Part shown: piece after piece, positions 33,459-41,565 of the stretch
How positions within the stretch are numbered: position 1 is the first letter of the stretch
Layout of the letters: each line of letters begins with the position of its first letter
NCBI RefSeq assembly: GCF_900129425.1
Contig: NZ_LT670817.1
Span: forward strand, 8,894,001 to 8,958,000
Length of the DNA stretch: 64,000 bases
Direction: 5' to 3'
DNA from: Bradyrhizobium erythrophlei
Lineage (GTDB): Bacteria > Pseudomonadota > Alphaproteobacteria > Rhizobiales > Xanthobacteraceae
Translations under genes and position numbers: made by a program
The notes under the pieces: generated by a model
Told to the model about the DNA's origin: nothing
Database searches by the model: none
The model's input: only the letters and a program-made list of their open reading frames with translations

Positions 33459-34589
33459 ATGGCTGAAGACACACTGACGACCTCCGGCATCGGCAGGCAC
33501 GGCGCAATTCGCTTGCCTTCGGTGGACGTGGACAGTTTCAATATCGAATTGAAGGATGACGACGGCTTTCTGGGCGACCGCGCCAGCAAGGGCGCGTTCC
33601 GCAAAATCCTGGACGCGTTGCGTAAGCCGCTGAAGAAGAACGGTGAGGATCCCCTCGGCAGCAAATCCGCCGAGGCCATCGCCAAAAGCACGCTCGACGA
33701 GGCTTTGGTGGGCGACGACATCCACGCCGCCGCGCTGGTGCATGGAGCGATCGAGGAATTCGCCCAGGAATTGGCCTATGTGACGCAGCGGTTCCTCAAG
33801 ACCAAGGCGTGGGCCGATACCGAACGCATCGTGGTCGGCGGCGGCTTTCGCCAGAGCCGGGTCGGCGAACTCGCCATCGCGCGCACCGATATCATTCTCA
33901 AAGGCGAAGACTTCAAGGTCGATCTGGTGCCGATCCGCTTCGATCCCGATGAGGCCGGCCTGATCGGCTGCCTGCATCTGGCGCCCTCATGGATCTTCGA
34001 AGCCCATGACAGCATCCTCGCGGTCGATATCGGCGGCACCAACATCCGCTGCGGCGTGGTCGAGACCCGCTGGAAGAAAGCGCCCGACCTGTCGAAGGCA
34101 GCGGTCTGGAAGTCCGAACTCTGGCGCCATGCCAATGACGAGCCGACCCGGGAAGGCGCGGTCAAGCGTCTGGTCAAGATGCTGAAAAGCCTGATTGAAG
34201 CGGCCGATGCCGAGGGCTTAAGGCTCGCGCCGTTCATCGGGATCGCCTGTCCGGGCGTGATCAACGAGGATGGTTCGATCGAGAAGGGCGCGCAGAACCT
34301 GCCGGGCAACTGGGAAAGCAGCAAGTTCAACCTGCCGGCGAGCCTGGTCGAGGCGATCCCGCAGATCGGCGATCACGATACCGCGGTGCTGATGCACAAT
34401 GACGGCGTGGCGCAGGGCCTTTCCGAGGTGCCGTTCATGCAGGACGTCGAGCACTGGGGCGTGCTGACCATCGGTACCGGGCTCGGCAATGCGCGCTTTA
34501 CCAATCGCCGGAAGGACAAGGATAAAGACAATGACAAGGACGACAAAAAGGACAAAGATGAGAAGAAAGACAGGAAAAACAAGGATTGA
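33459..34589 (+). CDS. ROK family protein with apparently permuted segments
   Basis: 376 residues from the ATG at 33459 (MAEDTLTTSGIG). The ATP-binding start of ROK sugar kinases, ILAVDIGGTNIRCGVVE, is found only at about residue 205, followed by GIACPGVINEDGSIEKGAQN, LPGNW, LMHNDGVAQGLSEVP and GVLTIGTGLGNARFTN. Before it lies what normally ends a ROK protein: GDDIHAAALVHGAIEEFAQE, ERIVVGGGF and DEAGLIGCLHL. The zinc motif CxCGxxGC is absent. The chain ends in a 27-residue Lys/Asp tail. A glucokinase-type activity is plausible but untested. Confidence 0.8.
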   Translation: MAEDTLTTSGIGRHGAIRLPSVDVDSFNIELKDDDGFLGDRASKGAFRKILDALRKPLKKNGEDPLGSKSAEAIAKSTLDEALVGDDIHAAALVHGAIEEFAQELAYVTQRFLKTKAWADTERIVVGGGFRQSRVGELAIARTDIILKGEDFKVDLVPIRFDPDEAGLIGCLHLAPSWIFEAHDSILAVDIGGTNIRCGVVETRWKKAPDLSKAAVWKSELWRHANDEPTREGAVKRLVKMLKSLIEAADAEGLRLAPFIGIACPGVINEDGSIEKGAQNLPGNWESSKFNLPASLVEAIPQIGDHDTAVLMHNDGVAQGLSEVPFMQDVEHWGVLTIGTGLGNARFTNRRKDKDKDNDKDDKKDKDEKKDRKNKD

Positions 34590-34886
34590 GGCTCGCCTGC
34601 CCGGTAACCTTGAATGGTTAGGTTAAAACGCAGATCGCGTTGCCGATCATGCGCGGATCGCTACCGTCAAACCGTCGCTCAGGTTGGCCAGCGAAGCCGC
34701 ACTTCCCGGCCACAATTTCAATGACGCGACACGGGACCGCCGGTTTTTATCGCGTCTGGCGGTCCCACCCTTTTTAATAGCCGTTAAACCGCCCAGGGAA
34801 TTTCTCGCGTCCCGCGCCTTGTCTGCCCCGCCGTCCTCGCCTAGAACTCGCCCGACCGCGGCGAAGCCCGCCCGTTAATGGCGCCT
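34590..34886. other. Spacer between ROK gene and tRNA-Ser
   Basis: 297 bp without a supported gene. It presumably holds the tRNA promoter; no convincing -35/-10 pair could be fixed by eye. Confidence 0.4.
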
Positions 34887-34976
34887 GGAGAGGTGGCAGA
34901 GTGGTCGAATGCACCGCACTCGAAATGCGGCATAGGTGCAAGCCTATCGGGGGTTCGAATCCCTCCCTCTCCGCCA
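34887..34976 (+). tRNA. tRNA-Ser (anticodon CGA)
   Basis: 90 nt including an encoded CCA. Acceptor stem ggagagg (34887-34893) pairs with cctctcc (34966-34972), discriminator G, then CCA. The anticodon stem ccgca/tgcgg encloses ctCGAaa, reading UCG serine codons. A long variable arm (taggtgcaagccta) and the T arm ggggttcgaatcccc-type loop confirm a class II serine tRNA. Confidence 0.97.
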
Positions 34977-35182
34977 GACCCTAGGTCAAACTTGTGCGCC
35001 GATTGACCAACAGCCGCTAGACCTTGTCCAAGAGAGAAATCGCTTTATCCGGGAGAGAAATATCGGCCGTTAGGTTGGCCTGCAAGTGTTCGACGCTCGA
35101 TCTTGCGCACTTGCGCAGTGTTGGGCGTGGTCCTAGTTTTAGCTCGGCGTGGAGTTCGCGCCAAACTTCTTGGGAGGATGGA

Positions 35183-35263
35183 ATGACCTGGAAGACCCCT
35201 AAAATTGTCGAAGTACCAGTAGGCATGGAAATCAACATGTACGCCTGCGCTGCGCGCAAATAG
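35183..35263 (+). CDS. pqqA: PqqA, PQQ precursor peptide (orphan)
   Basis: A 26-residue peptide beginning MTWKTPKIVEVPVGMEINMY, with a tgggaggatgga ribosome site. It carries the invariant Glu16 and Tyr20 (GMEINMY) that PqqE crosslinks and that become pyrroloquinoline quinone. No pqqBCDE genes are adjacent, so the processing enzymes must be encoded elsewhere. The neighbour is a PQQ-dependent methanol dehydrogenase, so this copy probably raises cofactor supply when that enzyme is made. Confidence 0.88.
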   Translation: MTWKTPKIVEVPVGMEINMYACAARK

Positions 35264-35285
35264 ACTCGAATCCAAACGATCGGCC

Positions 35286-35315
35286 CGGCTCGACGACAAT
35301 TCTTGCGTCGAGCCG
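35286..35315 (+). terminator. Stem-loop after pqqA
   Basis: Perfect 10-bp stem cggctcgacg / cgtcgagccg with a 10-base loop, 22 bases after the pqqA stop. There is no T-run, so it may stabilise the small pqqA transcript rather than terminate alone. It also lies just past the 3' end of the convergent AraC gene. Confidence 0.55.
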
Positions 35316-35442
35316 CGGCAGGCTCGGGCGTCCCGATACCACGCCATCAGTTCGCGCAAGCGGCCCCTTAAGTTCGTGCACCGGGCGTTGATGTGGGAGA
35401 GCATGTGCCAGCGAGGCTGTTCGTCGCGCCGAAGCGGAAGCT

Positions 35443-36417
35443 CTATTCGCAAGGAAAGTTCTGCAACAGACCGCCGTGCTGCGCTTTGTGAATCGCAGAC
35501 GGAACAACTCCGAAATACTTCCGGAATACGCGGCTGAAGTGTGATGAACTCGAAAAGCCCCACGAAAATGCGACGTCCGTGATGGTTTTTCCGGCCTGGG
35601 TCTCCAGCTCCTGACGGCAATTCTGCAATCTTGCGTGCTGGATATAGTCGCTGATGGTGGTGCCCCTGTCGCTGAACAACATGTGCAGATAGCGCTTGGT
35701 GCAGTTCAATGCCGCCGAGATCTGGTCGATCGAAAGATCCGGGTCGCGCAGATGTTCGCGGATGAAGAACTGCGCCCGGACATACATCGCCTCGGGTCCG
35801 ACACGATTGAACGTCGCGTCGGGGTCGCGGAGTGGCAACAGCAGGAGATCAATCAGCGAATCAGCTACCCCGATCGCATTGTTCGGCGACAGCTTGGTCG
35901 CTTCGTCGAACGCGGCATGGACAAAGTTATAGGCGATCCGGCCGGTTCCGGTGCGGGCCGAGAGTTTGCACGCCGACATCTTCGCCAAGCGGAAGCCGCG
36001 TTCCTGCAGCAGTTCCCTCGGCACGATGACAACCTCGTGTCGCGTCTGCGTCGAGCTGACTATCGTGTGCGGACAGGATACATCGTAGGCGAGACAGTCG
36101 CCGGGCATCAGCTCGATGCGGCGGCCACCCTGCTCGAAATGCGAAATCCCGTAAGTCTGAAAATGTATTTTGACGAACGGATGACCGCCCGGTTTTGCGC
36201 CTGAAGCGATATGCGCAAGCCGATGCTGGCTCGCCTCGATCTGACAGAGCTTTAGCTTCGAAACCGTCGTGTAGTTGATCCGACCTTCGAAAGACGACGC
36301 CTCCAGCGGATCGATGTCGAACTGGCCGCAAAGATCGGTCAGTGCATCTGACCAACATTGGATCTGCTTCTTCGGCGCTAATCCGGAAGTGGTAAGTGAG
36401 CGGACCGTGTCGGACAT
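35443..36417 (-). CDS. AraC family regulator
   Basis: 324 residues. An N-terminal cupin-like AraC-binding domain of the FeaR/AraC-binding-like type (CQIEASQHRLAHIASG, FEQGGRRIELMPGDCLAYD) precedes two C-terminal helix-turn-helix motifs (LSIDQISAALNCTKRYLHML and ITDVAFSWGFSSSSHFSRVF, then RKYFGVVPS). It is divergent from xoxF with about 395 bases between and convergent with pqqA. A role in controlling xoxF is inferred from position only. Confidence 0.85.
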   Translation of the reverse strand: MSDTVRSLTTSGLAPKKQIQCWSDALTDLCGQFDIDPLEASSFEGRINYTTVSKLKLCQIEASQHRLAHIASGAKPGGHPFVKIHFQTYGISHFEQGGRRIELMPGDCLAYDVSCPHTIVSSTQTRHEVVIVPRELLQERGFRLAKMSACKLSARTGTGRIAYNFVHAAFDEATKLSPNNAIGVADSLIDLLLLPLRDPDATFNRVGPEAMYVRAQFFIREHLRDPDLSIDQISAALNCTKRYLHMLFSDRGTTISDYIQHARLQNCRQELETQAGKTITDVAFSWGFSSSSHFSRVFRKYFGVVPSAIHKAQHGGLLQNFPCE

Positions 36418-36812
36418 TATCCAGCCACCGATTCGAGATCAAAACATGACCCCTTGCCGCGAGAGACCCCCGGGGCGAGGATGTTTGCCTCAATTTAAGG
36501 CGATTATTGGGGTTTGAGCGACGCTCCTCCTAACATCCCTTCGATAATCGTCCGACTTAGTTTCGGCGCCGTCAAGGGGAACCTTGATCAAGGAGTTCTG
36601 CGTTACGGACGGTTGACGCTTTGCAGCATGGAGGCGCGCCGCCAGCGAAAGTCATGGGCGCTGGTTAAAAAGTTCGCTGTGTTCGCTTTCGCGCAAACCC
36701 GCTTCCCTCTTGGGCAAGTTTCCTATTTCCGAACCGGGTAGGGATACCAGTGAAGAAAACTGAAAGGGGCCGTTTTTGCGGAACCCTTCGCTCACAATTG
36801 GGAGGATTCACT
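36418..36812. promoter_or_regulatory. Divergent AraC/xoxF regulatory region
   Basis: 395 bp without a supported gene. It contains a perfect 12-bp palindrome ccttgatcaagg at 36582-36593, about 220 bases ahead of xoxF, which is the only clear symmetric site. The xoxF ribosome site is ttgggaggattcact. Confidence 0.5.
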
Positions 36813-38687
36813 ATGCGCAGGGTGCTATTCGCTACCGGCCTTGGCCTCATTGCTTTACACGTATTTGCGGCACGCGCCGACGAAGCGCTGGACAAGGCCG
36901 CCAAGGACCCCAAGCAATGGGCGATGCAGCAAGGCGACAACGCCAATACGCGCTATTCCAAGCTCAATCAGATCACCTCATCCAACGTCAAGAAGCTGCA
37001 GGTCGCCTGGACGTTTTCAACCGGCGTGCTGCGCGGTCACGAAGGCGGACCGCTGGTGATTGGCGACGTGATGTATGTCCACACGCCGTTTCCAAATACG
37101 GTGTATGCGCTTGACCTGAACAATGAAGGCAAGATCCTCTGGAAGTATGAACCGCGGCAGGATCCCAACGTCATCCCGATCATGTGCTGCGACACCGTCA
37201 ATCGCGGCGTTGCCTATGCCGACGGCAAGATCTTCCTGCATCAGGCCGATACCACGCTGGTCGCGCTCGACGCCAAGACTGGAACGCCGGTCTGGTCGGT
37301 GATGGACGGCGAGGCCGGCAAGGGCCAGTCCGGTACCGACGCGCCGTTCATATTCAAGGACAAGGTTCTGGTCGGCGTTTCCGGCGGCGAATTCGGCGTT
37401 CGCGGCTGGGTCAGCGCTTACAACATCAAGGACGGCAAGCTGGTCTGGCGCGGCTATTCGGAAGGGCCGGACTCCGACACGCTGATCGATCCGGACAAGA
37501 CGACGTCGCTCGGCAAGCCGGTCGGGCCTGATTCATCGACCTCCACCTGGCAGGGCGATCAATGGAAGATCGGCGGCGGCGCCACATGGGGCTGGTACTC
37601 CTACGATCCCGAGTTGAACCTCGTCTATTACGGTTCGGGCAATCCCTCGACCTGGAACCCGGTGCAACGCCCCGGTGACAACAGGTGGTCGATGTCGATC
37701 TGGGCGCGCGACCTCGATACCGGCAAGGTCAAATGGATCTACCAGATGACCCCGCACGACGAATGGGACTTCGACGGCGTCAACGAAATGATCCTCACCG
37801 ATCAGACCATCGGCGGCACCCCGAGGAAGCTGCTGACCCATTTCGACCGCAACGGCTTCGGCTACACGCTCGATCGGGCGACCGGCGAATTGCTGGTCGC
37901 GCAGAAATTCGATCCGGTGGTGAACTGGGCGACCAAGGTCGACATGGACAAGTCGTCCAAGACCTACGGCCGGCCGCTGGTCGTCGACGCCTATTCGACC
38001 CAGCATAACGGCGAAGACACCAACTCGAAGGGCATCTGCCCGGCGGCACTCGGCACCAAGGACGAACAACCGGCCGCCTATAGCCCGGAGACGCAACTGT
38101 TCTACGTGCCGACCAACCATGTCTGCATGGACTATGAGCCCTACAAGGTCGCCTACACGGCCGGTCAGGCCTATGTCGGTGCCGCCGTGGCGATGTATCC
38201 GCCCAAAGGCGACAGCAACATGGGCAATTTCATCGCCTGGGACGGCAAGACCGGCAAGATCGTGTGGTCCAACAAGGAGCAGTTCTCCGCCTGGGGCGGC
38301 GCCTTGGCAACCGCCGGCAACGTGGTCTTCTACGGCACGCTGGAGGGCTATCTGAAGGCGGTCGATGCCAAGACCGGCAAGGAACTCTACAAGTTCAAGA
38401 CCCCGTCCGGCATCATCGGCAACGTCATGACCTACGAGCACGGCGGCAAGCAATACATTGCCGTGCTTTCCGGCGTCGGCGGCTGGGCCGGCATCGGCCT
38501 GGCGGCCGGTCTGCTGCAGCCTGAAAACGCCGCCGCCTGGCATGGCGCCGTCGACCAGGGCAAGTTGCCGACCAAGGACAAGACCGTCGACACCGCGGGC
38601 CTCGGCGCCGTCGGCGGCTATGCGGGCCTGGCGTCCTATACATCGCTGGGCGGGACGTTGACGGTATTCGCCTTGCCGAGCGAATAG
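36813..38687 (+). CDS. xoxF: Lanthanide-type PQQ methanol dehydrogenase XoxF
   Basis: 624 residues with a signal peptide (RRVLFATGLGLIALHVFAAR) and an eight-bladed propeller. The vicinal disulfide Cys125-Cys126 (MCCDTVNRG) lies over PQQ. The motif DEWDFDGVNEM has the catalytic Asp319 and an extra Asp321; the second Asp marks XoxF enzymes that use a lanthanide, where calcium MxaF enzymes have Ala. It oxidises methanol in the periplasm and passes electrons to a cytochrome c, probably the next gene. The start at 36813 is set by the ttgggaggattcact ribosome site; the frame is open from 36750. Confidence 0.93.
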   Translation: MRRVLFATGLGLIALHVFAARADEALDKAAKDPKQWAMQQGDNANTRYSKLNQITSSNVKKLQVAWTFSTGVLRGHEGGPLVIGDVMYVHTPFPNTVYALDLNNEGKILWKYEPRQDPNVIPIMCCDTVNRGVAYADGKIFLHQADTTLVALDAKTGTPVWSVMDGEAGKGQSGTDAPFIFKDKVLVGVSGGEFGVRGWVSAYNIKDGKLVWRGYSEGPDSDTLIDPDKTTSLGKPVGPDSSTSTWQGDQWKIGGGATWGWYSYDPELNLVYYGSGNPSTWNPVQRPGDNRWSMSIWARDLDTGKVKWIYQMTPHDEWDFDGVNEMILTDQTIGGTPRKLLTHFDRNGFGYTLDRATGELLVAQKFDPVVNWATKVDMDKSSKTYGRPLVVDAYSTQHNGEDTNSKGICPAALGTKDEQPAAYSPETQLFYVPTNHVCMDYEPYKVAYTAGQAYVGAAVAMYPPKGDSNMGNFIAWDGKTGKIVWSNKEQFSAWGGALATAGNVVFYGTLEGYLKAVDAKTGKELYKFKTPSGIIGNVMTYEHGGKQYIAVLSGVGGWAGIGLAAGLLQPENAAAWHGAVDQGKLPTKDKTVDTAGLGAVGGYAGLASYTSLGGTLTVFALPSE

Positions 38688-38715
38688 GCGCGACGTCACG
38701 GTGAGATGACCACAG

Positions 38716-38754
38716 ATCGGCGCGCTGCGCTTTCCGCCGCGCGCCGATTTTTTA
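38716..38754 (+). terminator. Strong terminator between xoxF and the cytochrome gene
   Basis: Stem atcggcgcgctgcg / cgccgcgcgccgat (one mismatch near the loop) with loop ctttc, followed by tttttta. It lies 28 bases past the xoxF stop. It would reduce read-through into the cytochrome and formaldehyde genes. Confidence 0.88.
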
Positions 38755-38793
38755 TCCGCCCCCCAAAACTTCAAAATGCACAAGGACAGTTGC

Positions 38794-39318
38794 GTGACGA
38801 TCAATCACTGGAAATTCGCGCTCGTTATCCTGGCGGGCGCCTTCGCCGGCACGGCCGCCCATGCTGACGGGTCGGGCGATCCGGCGGTGGCTTCATCCGA
38901 CAATGGCAAGTATGCGGACAAGGACGGCAACCCGACCTACAAAATCAGTCCGGACGGAACCGTCGACTGGTACACGTTCTCCGGCTTCCGCCGCTATCAT
39001 TCCGACTGCCATGTTTGTCATGGGCCCAACGGCGAGGGATCGAGCTACGCGCCGGCACTGGCGAATTCACTGAAGACGCTGAGCTACGCCGACTTCGTCA
39101 ATATCGTCACCAACGGCCGCAAGAACGTCGACGCCGCCAACGACAAGGTGATGCCGTCGTTCGCGACCAACGTCAACGTGATGTGCTACATGGACGACAT
39201 CTACGTGTATCTGCGCGCCCGCGCCAACGATGCCATTCCGGGCGGCCGTCCGCCCAGCCACGAAGACAAACCGGAAGCGGCCAAGCAGGCCGAGGACAGC
39301 TGTACGGGGATCAAATGA
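38794..39318 (+). CDS. c-type cytochrome of methanol oxidation (XoxG-like)
   Basis: 174 residues from a GTG at 38794, which has aagga seven bases upstream; an ATG at 38776 is in frame but lacks a site. A signal peptide (FALVILAGAFAGTAAHADGS) precedes one haem site CHVCHG, with a distal Met in VMPSFATNVNVMCYMDD. The sequence matches the cytochromes found next to xoxF genes, which accept electrons from the methanol dehydrogenase. The C-terminal SCTGIK adds a further cysteine. Confidence 0.88.
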   Translation: MTINHWKFALVILAGAFAGTAAHADGSGDPAVASSDNGKYADKDGNPTYKISPDGTVDWYTFSGFRRYHSDCHVCHGPNGEGSSYAPALANSLKTLSYADFVNIVTNGRKNVDAANDKVMPSFATNVNVMCYMDDIYVYLRARANDAIPGGRPPSHEDKPEAAKQAEDSCTGIK

Positions 39319-39397
39319 TTGCGTGGGAAAGTCGTGAATGAGCGTAGCGCGGATGACGACATGTTTGTGGTGTTAAAGAGCGCAACAGGAGTACAAG

Positions 39398-40507
39398 ATG
39401 AAGACACGTGCCGCTGTCGCGTTCCAGGCAAAGAAGCCGCTTGAAATCGTCGAGATCGATCTGGAGGGCCCCAAGGCCGGCGAAGTCCTTGTCGAGATCA
39501 AGGCGACGGGAATTTGCCACACCGATGCCTATACGCTCGACGGATTCGACAGCGAGGGAATTTTCCCCTCGATCCTCGGCCACGAGGGTGCCGGCATCGT
39601 CCGGGAGGTGGGAGCCGGCGTCACTTCGGTCAAGCCGGGCGATCATGTGATCCCGCTTTACACGCCCGAATGCCGCCAGTGCAAAAGCTGTCTCAGCCAA
39701 AAGACCAACCTGTGCACCGCCATCCGCGCGACGCAGGGCAAGGGCCTGATGCCCGACGGCACGTCGCGCTTCAGCTACAAGGGCCAGCCGGTGTTCCACT
39801 ACATGGGCTGCTCGACCTTCTCGAATTTCACCGTGCTGCCGGAGATCGCCGTCGCCAAGATCCGCGAGGACGCGCCGTTCGACAAGAGCTGCTATATCGG
39901 CTGCGGCGTCACCACGGGTGTCGGCGCGGTGGTGAATACGGCCAAGGTCACGCCGGGCGCCAACGTGGTCGTGTTCGGGCTCGGCGGCATCGGGCTCAAC
40001 GTCATCCAGGGCGCGCGGATGGTCGGCGCCGACAAGATCGTCGGGGTCGATCTCAATGACTCCAAGGAGGAATGGGGCCGCCGCTTCGGCATGACCCATT
40101 TCGTCAATCCGAAAAAGATCGACGGCGATATCGTCCAGCACCTCGTCACGCTGACCGACGGCGGCGCCGACTACACCTTCGACTGCACCGGCAATACCAC
40201 CGTGATGCGCCAGGCGCTGGAAGCCTGTCATCGCGGCTGGGGCGTCTCGGTCGTGATCGGGGTAGCGGAATCCGGCAAGGAAATTGCCACCCGGCCATTC
40301 CAGCTCGTGACCGGCCGGGTCTGGAAGGGCACGGCGTTCGGCGGCGCCCGCGGCCGGACCGATGTTCCGAAGATCGTCGACTGGTACATGACCGGGAAGA
40401 TCCAGATCGATCCGATGATTACCCATGTCCTCAAGCTGGACGAGATCAACAAGGGGTTCGACTTGATGCATGAAGGCAAGTCGATCCGTTCGGTCGTCGT
40501 GTTCTAA
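39398..40507 (+). CDS. S-(hydroxymethyl)glutathione dehydrogenase (class III alcohol dehydrogenase)
   Basis: 369 residues. The zinc ligands are in ICHTDAYTLDG and GHEGAGIVREVG, the structural zinc cysteines in CRQCKSCLSQKTNLC, and the NAD site in VFGLGGIGLNVIQGARMVGA. Class III enzymes (FrmA, AdhI, FlhA) oxidise the formaldehyde-glutathione adduct to S-formylglutathione. It lies 80 bases after the cytochrome gene with a caggagtacaag ribosome site. Fits directly as the step after XoxF. The last codons are copied into the repeat that follows. Confidence 0.95.
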   Translation: MKTRAAVAFQAKKPLEIVEIDLEGPKAGEVLVEIKATGICHTDAYTLDGFDSEGIFPSILGHEGAGIVREVGAGVTSVKPGDHVIPLYTPECRQCKSCLSQKTNLCTAIRATQGKGLMPDGTSRFSYKGQPVFHYMGCSTFSNFTVLPEIAVAKIREDAPFDKSCYIGCGVTTGVGAVVNTAKVTPGANVVVFGLGGIGLNVIQGARMVGADKIVGVDLNDSKEEWGRRFGMTHFVNPKKIDGDIVQHLVTLTDGGADYTFDCTGNTTVMRQALEACHRGWGVSVVIGVAESGKEIATRPFQLVTGRVWKGTAFGGARGRTDVPKIVDWYMTGKIQIDPMITHVLKLDEINKGFDLMHEGKSIRSVVVF

Positions 40508-40554
40508 ATCAAAGTCACGTTCTAAGACAAAGTCACGTTCTAAAGCAAAGACGT
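40501..40554. repeat. Three 18-bp tandem repeats at the end of the dehydrogenase gene
   Basis: Units gttctaaatcaaagtcac (40501-40518), gttctaagacaaagtcac (40519-40536) and gttctaaagcaaagacgt (40537-40554). The first includes the TAA stop of the dehydrogenase gene; because the period is 18, the two copies put further TAA codons in the same frame. Confidence 0.88.
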
Positions 40555-40576
40555 CAAACACAAGGAGGATAGGCCT

Positions 40577-41146
40577 ATGACCGTTCATATCCACCCATCG
40601 GTTGACAGCGGAGTCAAGAAGGGTTCAGGCAGCTTTGCCGGCGGAACCCTGGTCTGCAAATGCAAGGACAAGCAGGTCAAGGTCGGCATCAAGGGCGACG
40701 TCGCCCACAACCATGCCTGCGGCTGCACCAAGTGCTGGAAGCCGGACGGGGCGATCTTTTCGGTGGTCGCCGTGGTGCCGCGGGACAACGTGACCGTTCT
40801 CGAGAACGGCGACAAGCTTCACATCATCGATGCCTCGGCGACGATCCAGCGGCATGCCTGCAAGGGTTGCGGCACGCATATGTACGGCCGGATCGAGAAC
40901 AAGGCGCATCCGTTCTACGGACTGGACTTCATCCACCCCGAACTGTTCCAGGAAACCGGCTCTGCCGCTCCGGGATTTGCCGCGTTTGTGTCATCGGTGA
41001 TCGAGTCCGGCGTCGACCCCGCAGAGATGGACGGCATCCGCTCGCGTCTTAGGGAAATCGGACTGGAACCCTATGATTGCTTGTCGCCAGCCCTGATGGA
41101 TGCGATCGCCACCCACGTGGCGAAAGCAAAAGCCAAGGCGGCCTGA
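40577..41146 (+). CDS. gfa: S-(hydroxymethyl)glutathione synthase Gfa
   Basis: 189 residues. Promotes condensation of formaldehyde with glutathione, supplying the dehydrogenase upstream. The zinc-binding GFA fold is clear: LVCKCKDKQVKVGIKGD, HNHACGCTKCWKPDGAIFSV and HACKGCGTHMYGRIENK hold the cysteine ligands. The ribosome site is aaggaggatagg. Length is normal for the family. It ends the formaldehyde part of the methanol locus; no formylglutathione hydrolase follows. Confidence 0.94.
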   Translation: MTVHIHPSVDSGVKKGSGSFAGGTLVCKCKDKQVKVGIKGDVAHNHACGCTKCWKPDGAIFSVVAVVPRDNVTVLENGDKLHIIDASATIQRHACKGCGTHMYGRIENKAHPFYGLDFIHPELFQETGSAAPGFAAFVSSVIESGVDPAEMDGIRSRLREIGLEPYDCLSPALMDAIATHVAKAKAKAA

Positions 41147-41565
41147 TCCAAGCGCTCCCGTCAGCTCTTGCTGGTGGTCACTACCATCGGCGGAGCTGCC
41201 GTCTGCGCCGGAATATCTTTTTCGCTCTGCTCGGCGTTGGGCGACATCGTGCCGATAAGCGGTCGTCAATTCATCGCGGCACACGTGGCCGGCGATGAGA
41301 TGAATCCGCTGGGAGAACAACGCGCTGCAGCCTTGATGTCCCGCATCGATAGACTGGAGTCGATCGTATCGATGCGTGATTTCTGGAAGTTCTGATCGGG
41401 TTTTTGCGGGGTTGAATGTAGCCGCACTGCCAGGCGCCCGTTGGGGATTTAGCGTTTGCCATGAAAGCCCCACAGGCCGGAAGTGACTATTCGGCCCGGA
41501 GAGTTGCAGACTTGTCCGACGCTTCCACGTGTCCGCAGAAGGCATCGCGTACGAGAGTCCCGAGA
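41147..41565. other. 419-bp gap between gfa and a LysR gene
   Basis: No supported gene. A 75-codon TTG-started frame (41168-41395) ends MSRIDRLESIVSMRDFWKF but has no ribosome site or recognised domain. Nothing else was seen. Confidence 0.4.

Noticed and set aside
34887..34976. tRNA-Ser as an integration site for the methanol or catabolic region
   Set aside because: No duplicated tRNA 3' end and no integrase were found in the window.
37533..38804. 423-codon minus-strand frame opposite xoxF
   Set aside because: Antisense shadow of xoxF with no ribosome site or domain.
41168..41395. 75-codon TTG-started frame after gfa
   Set aside because: No ribosome site, no recognisable domain and a weak start codon.
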